Assembly (NCBI GenBank): GCA_031261885.1
Contig: JAISIU010000341.1
Span: 1-25,134 of the forward strand
Source of the DNA: Bifidobacteriaceae bacterium
GTDB taxonomy: Bacteria; Actinomycetota; Actinomycetes; Actinomycetales; WQXJ01
Direction: 5' to 3'
DNA: 25,134 nucleotides
Position numbers and translations under genes: made by a program. The notes under the pieces were generated by a model. That model worked only from the letters and a program-made list of their open reading frames with translations. It had not been told where the DNA came from and ran no database searches. Numbering within the stretch: position 1 is the stretch's first letter; each line of letters opens with the position of its first letter. Positions 13,177-21,430 of this stretch are shown here, one piece after another.

Positions 13177-13208
13177 GGCCGCCCGGCGCGGGCCGGGGCA
13201 GACGCGGC

Positions 13209-13256
13209 GCCGCCCGCGGCACCGGCTTGGCCGGCGCCGCGGGCGGCGTCCTTTCT
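13209..13256 (+). terminator. intrinsic terminator after the WXG100 gene
   Basis: GCCGCCCGCGGC (13209-13220) pairs perfectly with 13236-13247. An inner CCGG/CCGG stem lies around the loop CTTGG, and CCTTTCTC follows. It is 30 bp past the WXG100 stop and lies between it and the convergent GH3 gene. The T-rich side is on the plus strand. Confidence 0.75.
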
Positions 13257-13305
13257 CATGTGGGATCGGGGCTGGGACGCCTGGTCCCAGCGACTGTCAG
13301 GCTGG

Positions 13306-16300
13306 TCAGGCCACTGTCACCTTCACCGTGTACTCGACGGAGGCGTCGGAGGCCTTGATCGTGAGCACGCCCTGGCCCTGGGCCACACCCGTGATCGTGC
13401 CGGCGCCGTCCACCGTGAAGACGGCGGGCTTCGACGAGGTGAACGTCACCTTGTCGCCCGTGGTCTTCAGCGGCGCGATGACGACCGCCACGTGGGCCGT
13501 GGACCCGACGGTCAGCGTCGCCGGGACCTGCGCGGACAGGCTCGTGAGCGCGACCTTCGTGGCAGACACGTAGACCGTCGCGGTGACGGACTCGTGCGAG
13601 CCGGAGGCGTCCAGCTGCACGGCCGTTGCCGTGACCGTCGTGTGGCCGGCCTTGACGCCCTTGATCGTGCCGTCGGCGGCCACCGTGGCGATGGCCGGGT
13701 TGGCACTCGACCACGTCACGTCCGTCGAGCCGCCCGTCGTGTAGACCTGGACCGGCAGCTTGATGGTCTTGCCCGTCCTGACGCCGATCACGGACTGTGC
13801 CGCCTCGATGCCGGTGACGGTGTTCATCGGCACGAGCGATGCGATCGCGGTCTGCAAGGCTTCCGTGGCGGCGTCGACGGCGGCCTGGGTGGCCGTCGTG
13901 TCGGTGTTCACGGCGAGCGCGTCGGTGAGCGCGTCGGCGCACGCGGCCCACGAACCGGCCGTGTAGCCGGCGGCGTCGAGGCCTTGGGCCTGGGCGATCG
14001 CGGCGGCCAGGGCCGTGCGGTCGACGGAGGCGCCGGGGGTTGAGCCGGCCGGGTTGAACCCGAACCAGTCGACCCGGGCCGAGGCGCCGTCCACCTCGAG
14101 CAGCACGGTGTGCGTGCCCGTGACGGCGTGCTGGATGTCGGCGGTCAGCGTCGAGTAGTCGAGCGTCGAGTCCGGCAGCTTGCCGGCCACCGTGGCGAGC
14201 AGCTTGCCGCCCACGGTGTTGGCCCACACCTTGATGGTGACGGTCTGGCCGGCGTCGGCCGATGTCGACGGCGCGACGCGCACGGCGGCGACGCCGGGCT
14301 TGACCTGGCCGAAACCGACCTTGTCGAAGCTCGTGACCGAGCCGTTGTCGAGCGGCATCTCGAGGCCGAACTGTTCGCCGCCCTTGCCCCACGTGGTGGC
14401 GGGGCTCGGCGTGGCGCCGGAGCTGGTCTGGGCCGTCGTCGTGTTGTACGTCTCGGCCTGGATCAGCTTGTACGGGTCGCGCGCGGTCTGGCCGGTCAGG
14501 GTCATGACGCGGGTCGCGCTGATGTCGGGATTGGCCTTGAGCGTGGCCGTGACGAGCACCTGGCCGTCACCCTTGCCGGTGGCGTACAGCAGGCCGCTGG
14601 CCTTGATCGTCGCGAGCTTGGTGGCCCGCCCGTTCAGGTTCGTGACCTTCCATGTGATGGCCGAGTCGGGAACGCTGAGGAAGTTGCCGGGCAGGTAGTA
14701 GCCCTCGGCGTTGTCGGCGAACGTCCCGCTGGCGATCACGTTCTGGTCGGCGGAGCCCTGGTAGGTGGAGATCGCGTCGGTCGCGCCGAGCGAGCTGCCC
14801 GTGCGGATGATCGGGTACTCGATGGTCTGGGCGGACCCGTTGATCGTCACCTTGTTGGAGTCGAGCTGGTTCGTCACGAGGATCTGCCTGGAGGCGACCT
14901 TGGAGCCGGAGCGGGCCGTCACCGTGACGGTGCCGTTGGCGTTGCCCTTCGCGGTCAGGACGCCGGCCGGGTCGATCGTCGCGACGTTGTCGCCGGAGAT
15001 GCCCCACGTGACCTTCTGCGCGGAGGTGACGGGCGTGAGCTGCGCGTCGAGGTCGATGCTGCCGCCCTTGTCGCGGATCGAGTACTGGCCGTCGATCTCG
15101 GAGATCGACACGGCGGTCGTCTTGTCCTTGCCGGTGCCGAGCTTCAGCCACTGGATGCGGGAGCCGCGCTGGGTCGTGTAGACGTAGATGTCGTAGGTGC
15201 CGGCGGAGACCGTGGCCTTGGCGGTCCTGGTCTGGAGGTCCGGCCTCACGTAGTTGTCCTGCGTGGCCTGGCCCTCAGCGGTGCCCGGGTACGGGTAGTT
15301 GCCCCAGCTCGGGATCGTGCCGGTCGTGTAGTTGACGGCCAGCGGGCTGATGCCGCCGCCCACCTCGGTGACGCCGTCCGGCCGCGTGTTCGTGACGTTC
15401 AGCTTCGCGATCGGGGTGGCGGTCTTGAAGTCGGGCGCCGCGGAGCCGGTCGGCACCGCGAACACCTTGATCGTGCCCGCGCGGTCGGATCCGACGTTCA
15501 TCGTCAGCATGTTCGTGCCGGCGGCGACGTCGACGTCCTTGTACACCAGCCAGGCGCCGTCGCGCCTCAGCGAGACGGACTGCGGGTCGGTGTTGTCGGC
15601 GTCCGTGGCGACGATCTCCATGTCGGAGCAGTCGCGCGAGATGTTCGAGTAATCGTCGAAGTCCGTGGCGAGGGTTTCCTTGTCGAGGTTGCGGACGGCG
15701 GCCGCCGTGACCTCGGTCTCACCCGTGGTGAGGTCGAGCGTGGCCTGCTGGCCCTGGTCGGCGGAGCTCTTCGCGACCTTGATCGTGTAGGCGCCGGGCT
15801 CGACGATGTACTTGGAGGTCTCGACGTCCCAGACCGCGAGCTTGTCCGTGTAATCGACGGTGAAGCTGTAGGGCCGGGTCTCGCCGGGGGCGACCTTCAG
15901 CAGGCGCGTGAACGCGATGAGGCGCTCGTTGGCTTGTTTGATGCGGCTCGGCGTGCCGGCGAAGGCCGAGTAGGCCTGCACCACCTCGTCCGAGGTGACC
16001 GTGCCCGTGTTCTTCACGGTCCCGGAGATCGTGAACGTGTTGCCGCTCACGGCGCTCACGGTGATCGGCGAGTAGTCGAAGTTCGCGTAGGTCAGGCCGT
16101 AGCCGAACGGGTACAACGGCGTGCCGTCGAAGTACTGGTAGGTCCGCTGGCCCTTGATGATGTCGTAGGTCTCGATGCCGTTCGGGATCGTGCCATCCAT
16201 GTTGGACAGGTTGTCATTGTTGAACGCACCCGTGGACGGGTCGGACTCCTGGTAGGCCGGGAACCGGTAGGAGGCCGGTTCGTGGTCCTCGGAGGCGCCG

Positions 16301-18912
16301 ATCATGTCGCTGACCTGCTTGTACCAGGTGGCCGAGAGGCGGCCGGCCGGCGCGTACGCCGGAATCGTGCGGCTGCCGGACGGCAGGTAGCCCGGATAGG
16401 AGTCGTAGGCGGCGCCGGCCGCCTTGTTCGAGGACGGGTTGGCGTACCGGTCGGTGGCCGGCTCAAAGCCGGTGGTCGGCACGGAGTAGCCGCCGTCGAA
16501 CATCGCGGAGACGAGGGCCGAGCCCTCTTCCTGGCCGGACTGGCCGATCTCGAGGATCGACTTGACGCGGGCGTTGTCCTGGACGGATTCGTCGATCGTC
16601 ATCGGCGACCCGGTCTTGACGACGAGGACGACGTCGCGGCCGAGCGTGTTCGTGACGTAGTCGATGTTGCGCATCTGCTGGGCGGAGAGGCCGGTCTGGT
16701 TGTTGTCGATGGCCTCGCGGGCGTTCAGGTGCGGGTCGTAGCCGACCACCATGACGATCGGGGCGTCGGCCGGCGCGGCGTCGACCTGGGCCTTGATGGC
16801 GTCCTCGGAGGACTGGACCGTCACCATGTCGTACTTGTAGTTGGCCGGCAGGTTGTCGACCGTGTCGTCGTTCGGGTTCTTGTCGAACGGGGCGGTGAGG
16901 ATCGAGGCGCCGTCGGTGTGGATCTTGGCCCGGTACGGCCCGTCGTTGACGGTGTCGGCCTGGAGCTGGTCCTGGCCGTTGACCTCGACGTAGGAGCCGT
17001 CGTTCAGGTCCTCGTCGTCCTGGTCGTAGGCCATCGCGGAGGCGCCGTAGGTGTTGTTGCCGCCGTCGCCGGCGATCTGGTTGTAGATGCCCACCGAGGT
17101 GCCGTCGGCCGTGGCGCCGTCGCCCGTCGGGACGATGCGGAAGGTCTGGTAGTTGACGTAGCTCGTGGTGCCGGAGTCGCGCTGGGCCTGGCCCGGGTCG
17201 TACGTGTTGTTGACCATGAGGCCCTTGTTGTAGGCCGAGTTCAGCACGTGCGGGACCTGGACGTACAGGTCGTTGATCGGCGTGCGCAGCAGCTGCGAGA
17301 TCGTGCCGTAGTCGTAGAACTGGAACAGCAGGTCCTTGTCGCTGAGCGTGACGGTGGAGCCCGATGGCGTCCCGTCGGCGAGGATCGGGACGTCGGCCGC
17401 GGTGGAGCTGCCGGGGTTCGAGTACTGGTTGTCGGCGGCCTTCAGGTAGTCGCCGTTCGAGGCCTTGAAGGCCACGGTGTCGACGGCCCGGGAGTAGTGG
17501 ACGTCGCTCTTGCCGAACGTGTTGTCGAGCGCGTTCTGCAGCGAGATCTCGTACGCGGCGTTCGAGGTGTAGTGGTCCTTCAGGACGTCCTCGCCCATGG
17601 AGCCAAGCAGGACGATGCCGGAGGACTGGGTGGCGCTGGAGGACAGCGGCAGGGTCTGGTCGTCGTTCTTCAGCAGCACGATCTGTTCCTGGGAGGCGCG
17701 CAGCGCGGTGGCGGCGTCCTCGGGGAGCAGGTCGTTGCGGTAGGTCGCGGTCTCGGCGATGTACGGATCCTTGACCGTGCCGACCTGGTCGAGGTCGCCG
17801 AGGCGGATGGCCTTGGCGATGGCGCGCTCGGCGCCCTCGTTGATGTCGCTCTCCGTCAGGAGGCCGCGCGCGATCGCGTCGTAGACCTCGGAGGTCGAGG
17901 AGTTGGAACCGAAGTTGCGGAAGCTCCACGAGTTCTCGCCGTTCTCCACGCCTTCGGCGACGCCGAGGGCGCGTTCGGCCGGGTTGTCCTCGAGGTAACG
18001 CTGGGAGTGGACCCACAGCGAGGAGCCGGAACCGGAATCGTTCTGGGTCGTGAACTCGTCGTGGCCCGTGCCCGGGTAGCTAGGCGTCCAATAGTTGAGG
18101 GCCTCGCTCTGGATCGGGTTGACGGTCATCGGGAGGCCGTTGACCAGCGGGTAGGAGTTCATGAAGGACTTGGCCGTGCCGGCCGCGATCGGGTATTCGA
18201 ACGGGCGGACGTAATACTCGCGCATGGTCCTGGGCGGCATCACGGAGTTGGTCCACAGGCGGTTGATCTCCGAGCCGTAGCCCATGAAGTGCTTCAACGT
18301 GGGCCAGAACTGGAGGTAGCCGTCCTCGGAGGTGCGCTGCGACATGCCCGTGGTCTCGGCGATCGCGAGCGTGCCGGTCAGCACGGGATCCTCGCCCATG
18401 CCCTCGTAGGCGCGGCCCTGGCGCGGATCGCGCAGCAGGTCGACGACGGGGGCGAGCAGGGAGACCTTCGGGTTGTTGGAGGCGAGCGCCTCTTTGGCCT
18501 CGATGTCGCCGATCTTCTCCATCATGGAGGAGTCGAACGCCTGCGACATGCCGAGCGGGCTCGGGAACACGGTGGAGACGGTGGAGCCGTCCTTGACGCC
18601 GTGGAGGCCCTCGCCGCCGCTGGAGCGGGCGGCCTGGATGCCGAGGCGCGGGATCGAGATCAGGTTGCCGGAGACCATGATGGCGATCTTCTCGCCCTCG
18701 GTCAGGCGGCTCATGAGGTCGTCGACACGGGCCTGGGTGCTCTGTGTGTTGTCGCGGAACACGTAGTCGGAGTTGGTGGTGAACGTCGGCGCGCCGGCCG
18801 CGGTCGCGGTCGCGGAGGCCAGCCCGGCGAGCGGGACGGCCATGGCGAGGCCGATGACGGCGGCGACAAGGCGGCGACGCACTGTTCGCTGATGGTGAAC
18901 AGCAGTGTTCAT
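13306..18912 (-). CDS. secreted multidomain glycoside hydrolase family 3 enzyme
   Basis: This is a 1868-residue exported beta-glycosidase-like protein. A signal peptide spans about 1-38 (RTVRRR, then LVAAVIGLAMAVPLAGLA, then ASATA). The GH3 N-domain is about 50-390: LLAPVVDLLRDPRQGRAYEGMGEDP, LKHFMGYGSEINR, and FTTQND with Asp292 in the nucleophile position. The GH3 C-domain is about 394-940 (ALRASQEQIVLLKN...GQSGQEEGSALVSAMFDGG...PLYPFGYGLTY). It is interrupted at about 479-672 by an inserted region with fascin/beta-trefoil-like features (AFKASNGDYLKAADN). Then come a fibronectin-III-like domain (944-1067), a CBM-like region (1087-1259), two BIG2-like domains (1267-1472), a CBM6-like domain (1474-1620, LIQAETYN...VDWFGFNP), a FIVAR helix bundle (1629-1694) and two BIG2 domains. 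There is no LPXTG or terminal membrane anchor. ATG 18912 has AAAGG 10 nt upstream. The sugar specificity cannot be read from sequence. Confidence 0.9.
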   Translation of the reverse strand: MNTAVHHQRTVRRRLVAAVIGLAMAVPLAGLASATATAAGAPTFTTNSDYVFRDNTQSTQARVDDLMSRLTEGEKIAIMVSGNLISIPRLGIQAARSSGGEGLHGVKDGSTVSTVFPSPLGMSQAFDSSMMEKIGDIEAKEALASNNPKVSLLAPVVDLLRDPRQGRAYEGMGEDPVLTGTLAIAETTGMSQRTSEDGYLQFWPTLKHFMGYGSEINRLWTNSVMPPRTMREYYVRPFEYPIAAGTAKSFMNSYPLVNGLPMTVNPIQSEALNYWTPSYPGTGHDEFTTQNDSGSGSSLWVHSQRYLEDNPAERALGVAEGVENGENSWSFRNFGSNSSTSEVYDAIARGLLTESDINEGAERAIAKAIRLGDLDQVGTVKDPYIAETATYRNDLLPEDAATALRASQEQIVLLKNDDQTLPLSSSATQSSGIVLLGSMGEDVLKDHYTSNAAYEISLQNALDNTFGKSDVHYSRAVDTVAFKASNGDYLKAADNQYSNPGSSTAADVPILADGTPSGSTVTLSDKDLLFQFYDYGTISQLLRTPINDLYVQVPHVLNSAYNKGLMVNNTYDPGQAQRDSGTTSYVNYQTFRIVPTGDGATADGTSVGIYNQIAGDGGNNTYGASAMAYDQDDEDLNDGSYVEVNGQDQLQADTVNDGPYRAKIHTDGASILTAPFDKNPNDDTVDNLPANYKYDMVTVQSSEDAIKAQVDAAPADAPIVMVVGYDPHLNAREAIDNNQTGLSAQQMRNIDYVTNTLGRDVVLVVKTGSPMTIDESVQDNARVKSILEIGQSGQEEGSALVSAMFDGGYSVPTTGFEPATDRYANPSSNKAAGAAYDSYPGYLPSGSRTIPAYAPAGRLSATWYKQVSDMIGASEDHEPASYRFPAYQESDPSTGAFNNDNLSNMDGTIPNGIETYDIIKGQRTYQYFDGTPLYPFGYGLTYANFDYSPITVSAVSGNTFTISGTVKNTGTVTSDEVVQAYSAFAGTPSRIKQANERLIAFTRLLKVAPGETRPYSFTVDYTDKLAVWDVETSKYIVEPGAYTIKVAKSSADQGQQATLDLTTGETEVTAAAVRNLDKETLATDFDDYSNISRDCSDMEIVATDADNTDPQSVSLRRDGAWLVYKDVDVAAGTNMLTMNVGSDRAGTIKVFAVPTGSAAPDFKTATPIAKLNVTNTRPDGVTEVGGGISPLAVNYTTGTIPSWGNYPYPGTAEGQATQDNYVRPDLQTRTAKATVSAGTYDIYVYTTQRGSRIQWLKLGTGKDKTTAVSISEIDGQYSIRDKGGSIDLDAQLTPVTSAQKVTWGISGDNVATIDPAGVLTAKGNANGTVTVTARSGSKVASRQILVTNQLDSNKVTINGSAQTIEYPIIRTGSSLGATDAISTYQGSADQNVIASGTFADNAEGYYLPGNFLSVPDSAITWKVTNLNGRATKLATIKASGLLYATGKGDGQVLVTATLKANPDISATRVMTLTGQTARDPYKLIQAETYNTTTAQTSSGATPSPATTWGKGGEQFGLEMPLDNGSVTSFDKVGFGQVKPGVAAVRVAPSTSADAGQTVTIKVWANTVGGKLLATVAGKLPDSTLDYSTLTADIQHAVTGTHTVLLEVDGASARVDWFGFNPAGSTPGASVDRTALAAAIAQAQGLDAAGYTAGSWAACADALTDALAVNTDTTATQAAVDAATEALQTAIASLVPMNTVTGIEAAQSVIGVRTGKTIKLPVQVYTTGGSTDVTWSSANPAIATVAADGTIKGVKAGHTTVTATAVQLDASGSHESVTATVYVSATKVALTSLSAQVPATLTVGSTAHVAVVIAPLKTTGDKVTFTSSKPAVFTVDGAGTITGVAQGQGVLTIKASDASVEYTVKVTVA

Positions 18913-19277
18913 AATGTCAGTACCTTTGCTGATGAGATGGGGCAAGGCGCCCCGAAGGGCAACCCCGCCGATGGGGGGTGGCGTCCGGGCGGCGTGGCCC
19001 AAAGCGCCGGTGCGACCGTCAGCGAAACCGCCCAGAACGGTCAAAGACCGGGTGAACCGCTGGGCTGGCGGATCGGGATATCGGTGTGCGGAATCAGGTG
19101 AGTGAAATTTGATCGGGTAGGTGTGCCGCCATCCGGATGGGCCGTCTGGTGGGGGGACCGCACGGCCGGCGGCGCGTCACCGCACCCCGGACACATCGGT
19201 CGGCAAGGCTGAAATTACCCAAACCAGCCCAAACTGTCAAGGGATGGTCAAGACCGCACGTTGGAGCTGAAAAAGCG
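18913..19277. promoter_or_regulatory. gene-free region: GH3 leader and promoter
   Basis: These 365 bp lie between the sensor kinase stop and the GH3 start. I see no credible coding frame. It holds the GH3 promoter at 19212-19240 and a leader of about 290 nt. The leader is GC-rich near the gene and AT-richer around 19090-19120 (GTGAAATTTGATCGGG). The promoter spacer contains a 10-bp-periodic direct repeat, CCCAAAC-CAG-CCCAAAC (19218-19234), a possible operator. I could not recognise a known riboswitch. Confidence 0.5.
19212..19240 (-). promoter_or_regulatory. consensus sigma-70-type promoter for the GH3 gene
   Basis: On the minus strand TTGACA (19240-19235) is followed by a 17-bp spacer and TAATTT (19217-19212). 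The -35 is a perfect match, and the -10 is near consensus. Transcription would start near 19205, about 290 nt before the GH3 ATG. This is the best canonical promoter in the window apart from groEL's. Confidence 0.75.
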
Positions 19278-20429
19278 CTACCCGGCCGCCGGCCTGGGCA
19301 ACCAGAAACGCAACGTCGTTCCGGCATCGGCCGCGCCCCCGACCAGCTCCAAACCGCCGCCGCGCGACTCCAACCTGGCCCTCACCTGGGCCAAGCCGGA
19401 CAACGTGACGTGCGCCGGATCGGCCACCCCCGTGCCGTTGTCGCGCACCTCGACCACGAGCTCCTCCGTGCGCGACCCACGGCCGGGCCGGACGCCGAGC
19501 GCCACGGTCAACCGCGTCGCCCCACCGTGCTTCAGTGCGTTCGTCACACCCTCCTGGAGCGCCGTCACGAGGATCAGGCGGTCCGCCTCGTCGAACTCCG
19601 GCGCCAACACCGTGTCCACACGGGCGGCCTCGGGTGAGACCTCCAAGTCGACCGCCACCGTGGCCGGAATGTGCGCCAACTGCAGCTGAAAGGCCTGATG
19701 GAGACCGATGTCGACACCGCCCGGGTAGACCGAATGGGACAGCTGCCTGACCTCCTGCTCGCGCAGGTTGTCCAACTCCTCGATCATCGCGGCCAGCGTG
19801 TCCGCCTGCGCCACCGCGCCCCGCGCCCGGTCACTCGCCTCGACACCCTGCAACTGGCTCGCGATGAAGACGAGCCGCTGCTGGATGTGGCCGTGCAGCG
19901 TCTGAGAGACATCGCGCCGAACGCGCATCTCCTCACCCTCCAGGTCGGTGATCAACCGCTGCGTCTCCAGCTGGCGCGCCGCCGCGACGCGCTCCACGTG
20001 GCGCGCGCTCTCCGTCGAGTCGACGAAGTAGAGGCCCACCACGAGCGCCAGCAACGGCGCCACGAGCCCGTTGATCATCTCACCGCCGGCCCGGGCGCCG
20101 ATCACCTCCCCGCCCCAGAGCAACCGCAACGCCCCGAGCCGGAGCGCCGAAGCCACGAGCGCGAGAACGATCAGCGACAGGGCGCGCCACTGGAGCGACC
20201 AACGCTCCCCGTGCAACAGGCCGAAACAAACCACGACGAGGCAGCCCGCCACGAACGTCGCGGCCAGCGCCCCGACCGACTCCCACGACACGCCCGTGAC
20301 CGCACCCGCGGTCTGGCCCCACACCGTGAACGTGACGATCTGGCTGAAGGAAACCAGCATGAAGAAGGCGAGGGTCGCCACCCCGGCCCCGATCAGGGTG
20401 ACACGGTAATCACGCGGCGGCGACGCCAT
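19278..20429 (-). CDS. sensor histidine kinase, HisKA_3/DesK-NarX type
   Basis: This 383-residue kinase has four likely transmembrane helices (about 11-33, 52-72, 83-103, 118-136), then a coiled linker (VERVAAARQLETQRLITDLEGEEMRVRRD). The phospho-acceptor is His179 in DVSQTLHGHIQQRL. Most HisKA_3 kinases have Asp or Glu right after this His (LHD); here it is Gly, a variant also seen in actinobacterial LHG-x-x-Q kinases as I recall. The ATPase domain has LQEGVTNALKHGGAT (N-box), VRDNGTGV (G1) and GLAQVRARLESRGGGLEL (G2-like). The ATG at 20429 has GGAGGG upstream. It lies 34 bp after its regulator gene, same strand, so regulator and kinase form an operon. With almost no extracellular loop, it probably senses through its membrane helices. 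Confidence 0.9.
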   Translation of the reverse strand: MASPPRDYRVTLIGAGVATLAFFMLVSFSQIVTFTVWGQTAGAVTGVSWESVGALAATFVAGCLVVVCFGLLHGERWSLQWRALSLIVLALVASALRLGALRLLWGGEVIGARAGGEMINGLVAPLLALVVGLYFVDSTESARHVERVAAARQLETQRLITDLEGEEMRVRRDVSQTLHGHIQQRLVFIASQLQGVEASDRARGAVAQADTLAAMIEELDNLREQEVRQLSHSVYPGGVDIGLHQAFQLQLAHIPATVAVDLEVSPEAARVDTVLAPEFDEADRLILVTALQEGVTNALKHGGATRLTVALGVRPGRGSRTEELVVEVRDNGTGVADPAHVTLSGLAQVRARLESRGGGLELVGGAADAGTTLRFWLPRPAAG

Positions 20430-20463
20430 CGTGCCCCCCCTCCGGCCCGACCCGGCCGCGCGG

Positions 20464-21138
20464 TCACGGCCGCGCCGTCTGCTGAATGAATTGAAGGACG
20501 GCCGCCACCCGGGGGCTCGCCTCCGAGGACGAGATGCCGAGCTCGCGGTAAATGGCCTGGAGATGGTTCTCGACGCTGCGGCGCGACAGGCCGAGCAGCT
20601 CCGCCACCGCCTGGTTCGAGAAACCCTGCGCCACGAGCCGGAGCACCTGGAGGCGGGCCGGCGACAGCGCCGCCATCGGTGTGCCGTCGCGCGGCGAGGA
20701 ACGGTCCATGAGCTCCGGGTCGAGGATGACCTCGCCCTTCGCGGCCTCGATGATCGAGCGGTACAGCACCTCGGGCGTCACCGAGGAGCGCTTCGACAGG
20801 TAGTTCCACGGCCGGGGCACGTTGTCGCGGATCGACAGCACCAGCTCCAACACGTCGTGGCTGGAGAGCAACGTGATGATGAGGCCGGGGTCCTCGCGCT
20901 GCAGCTCGACGCCCAGGGCGACACCATTTCCGTCGCCGAGCTCCACGTCCATGAGCATGATGTCGCACATGCCCGGCCGGAACGTGGCGCGGGCCGCCGC
21001 CACTCCCCCGGCCGAACCGACCACCCGCATGGCGGGGTTCTGATTGACGAGCTCGGTCAGCATCGACCGGAGCAGGCCCTCATCCTCGACGATGCCGACA
21101 CGGATCGCGTTGTCGTCGGGTGAGGGACTCGGGCTCAT
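20464..21138 (-). CDS. NarL/LuxR-family response regulator
   Basis: This 224-residue protein has a receiver domain (GIVEDEGLL with acidic Glu18/Asp19; MLMDVELGDGNG with phospho-acceptor Asp64; TLLSSHD; NYLSKRS with the conserved Lys). The GerE/LuxR helix-turn-helix is LSPARLQVLRLVAQGFSNQAVAELLGLSRRSVENHLQAIYRELGI, about 160-205. The ATG at 21138 is preferred over TTG 21147 because GAGG sits 3-4 nt upstream and the longer form adds only MRP. All phosphorylation residues are present. It is the first gene of the regulator-kinase operon upstream of GH3; whether it controls the GH3 promoter is unknown but easy to propose. Upstream lies the hairpin cluster after groEL. Confidence 0.92.
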   Translation of the reverse strand: MSPSPSPDDNAIRVGIVEDEGLLRSMLTELVNQNPAMRVVGSAGGVAAARATFRPGMCDIMLMDVELGDGNGVALGVELQREDPGLIITLLSSHDVLELVLSIRDNVPRPWNYLSKRSSVTPEVLYRSIIEAAKGEVILDPELMDRSSPRDGTPMAALSPARLQVLRLVAQGFSNQAVAELLGLSRRSVENHLQAIYRELGISSSEASPRVAAVLQFIQQTARP

Positions 21139-21197
21139 AGGCCTCAACTTACCAGCCCGGCCCCAGCGCGGCCTTCAGCGCCCGGGCCTCAGAGAAA

Positions 21198-21331
21198 CCT
21201 TCGGGCCTCAGACGAGGGGGGCACAGTGCTTACCACCACGCCGCCACCGGCGGCGGGGGCTCCTCGCCTGAGCAGAAATACCTTCGGGCCTCAGACGAGG
21301 GGGGCGAAGCGCTCCTCGTCTGAGGCCCGAA
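21198..21331. repeat. two identical 25-bp repeats plus an inverted copy, forming tandem hairpins
   Basis: The 25 bases 21198-21222 recur exactly at 21281-21305 (period 83 bp). Their first part, from TTCGGGCCTCAG, is also present inverted at 21314-21331, making a perfect 18-bp stem (21283-21300 with 21314-21331). The first copy has its own imperfect partner (GCTCCTCGCCTGAG, 21260-21273). A further CGGGCCTCAGA precedes at 21183-21193. On the minus strand the big hairpin is followed by GGTATTTCT, so it could end groEL transcripts. Confidence 0.75.
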
Positions 21332-21346
21332 TGGTTAGCTCCGATA

Positions 21347-21400
21347 GTAGCCACGGCCGGGGCCCGGCGGCAAAGCCGGGGCCCCGGCCTGCGGGGCTAC
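21347..21400 (-). terminator. large GC hairpin just after groEL
   Basis: GTAGCC (21347-21352) pairs with GGCTAC (21395-21400). Inside, GGCCGGGGCCCGGC (21355-21368) pairs with GCCGGGGCCCCGGCC (21375-21389) with one bulge and a 6-base loop (GGCAAA). It starts 31 bp past the groEL stop on the minus strand. No T run follows directly, but the repeat hairpin at 21283-21331 comes next. Confidence 0.6.
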
Positions 21401-21430
21401 ACGGATCAGTTGGTCAGCGGCAGTGGTGGA

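Noticed and set aside
13306..13400. A cell-wall sorting signal at the GH3 C-terminus
   Set aside because: The protein ends SVEYTVKVTVA inside a BIG2 strand; there is no LPXTG, hydrophobic stretch or basic tail, and no adjacent frame supplies one.
14110..19101. A 1663-residue open frame antisense to the GH3 gene
   Set aside because: It is an artefact of high GC3 coding on the opposite strand. It is Arg/Val/Asp/Gly-rich without any recognisable domain, while the minus strand has a full GH3 protein.
21198..21305. A possible CRISPR array
   Set aside because: There are only two exact repeats plus an inverted copy, with unequal palindromic spacers and no cas genes.
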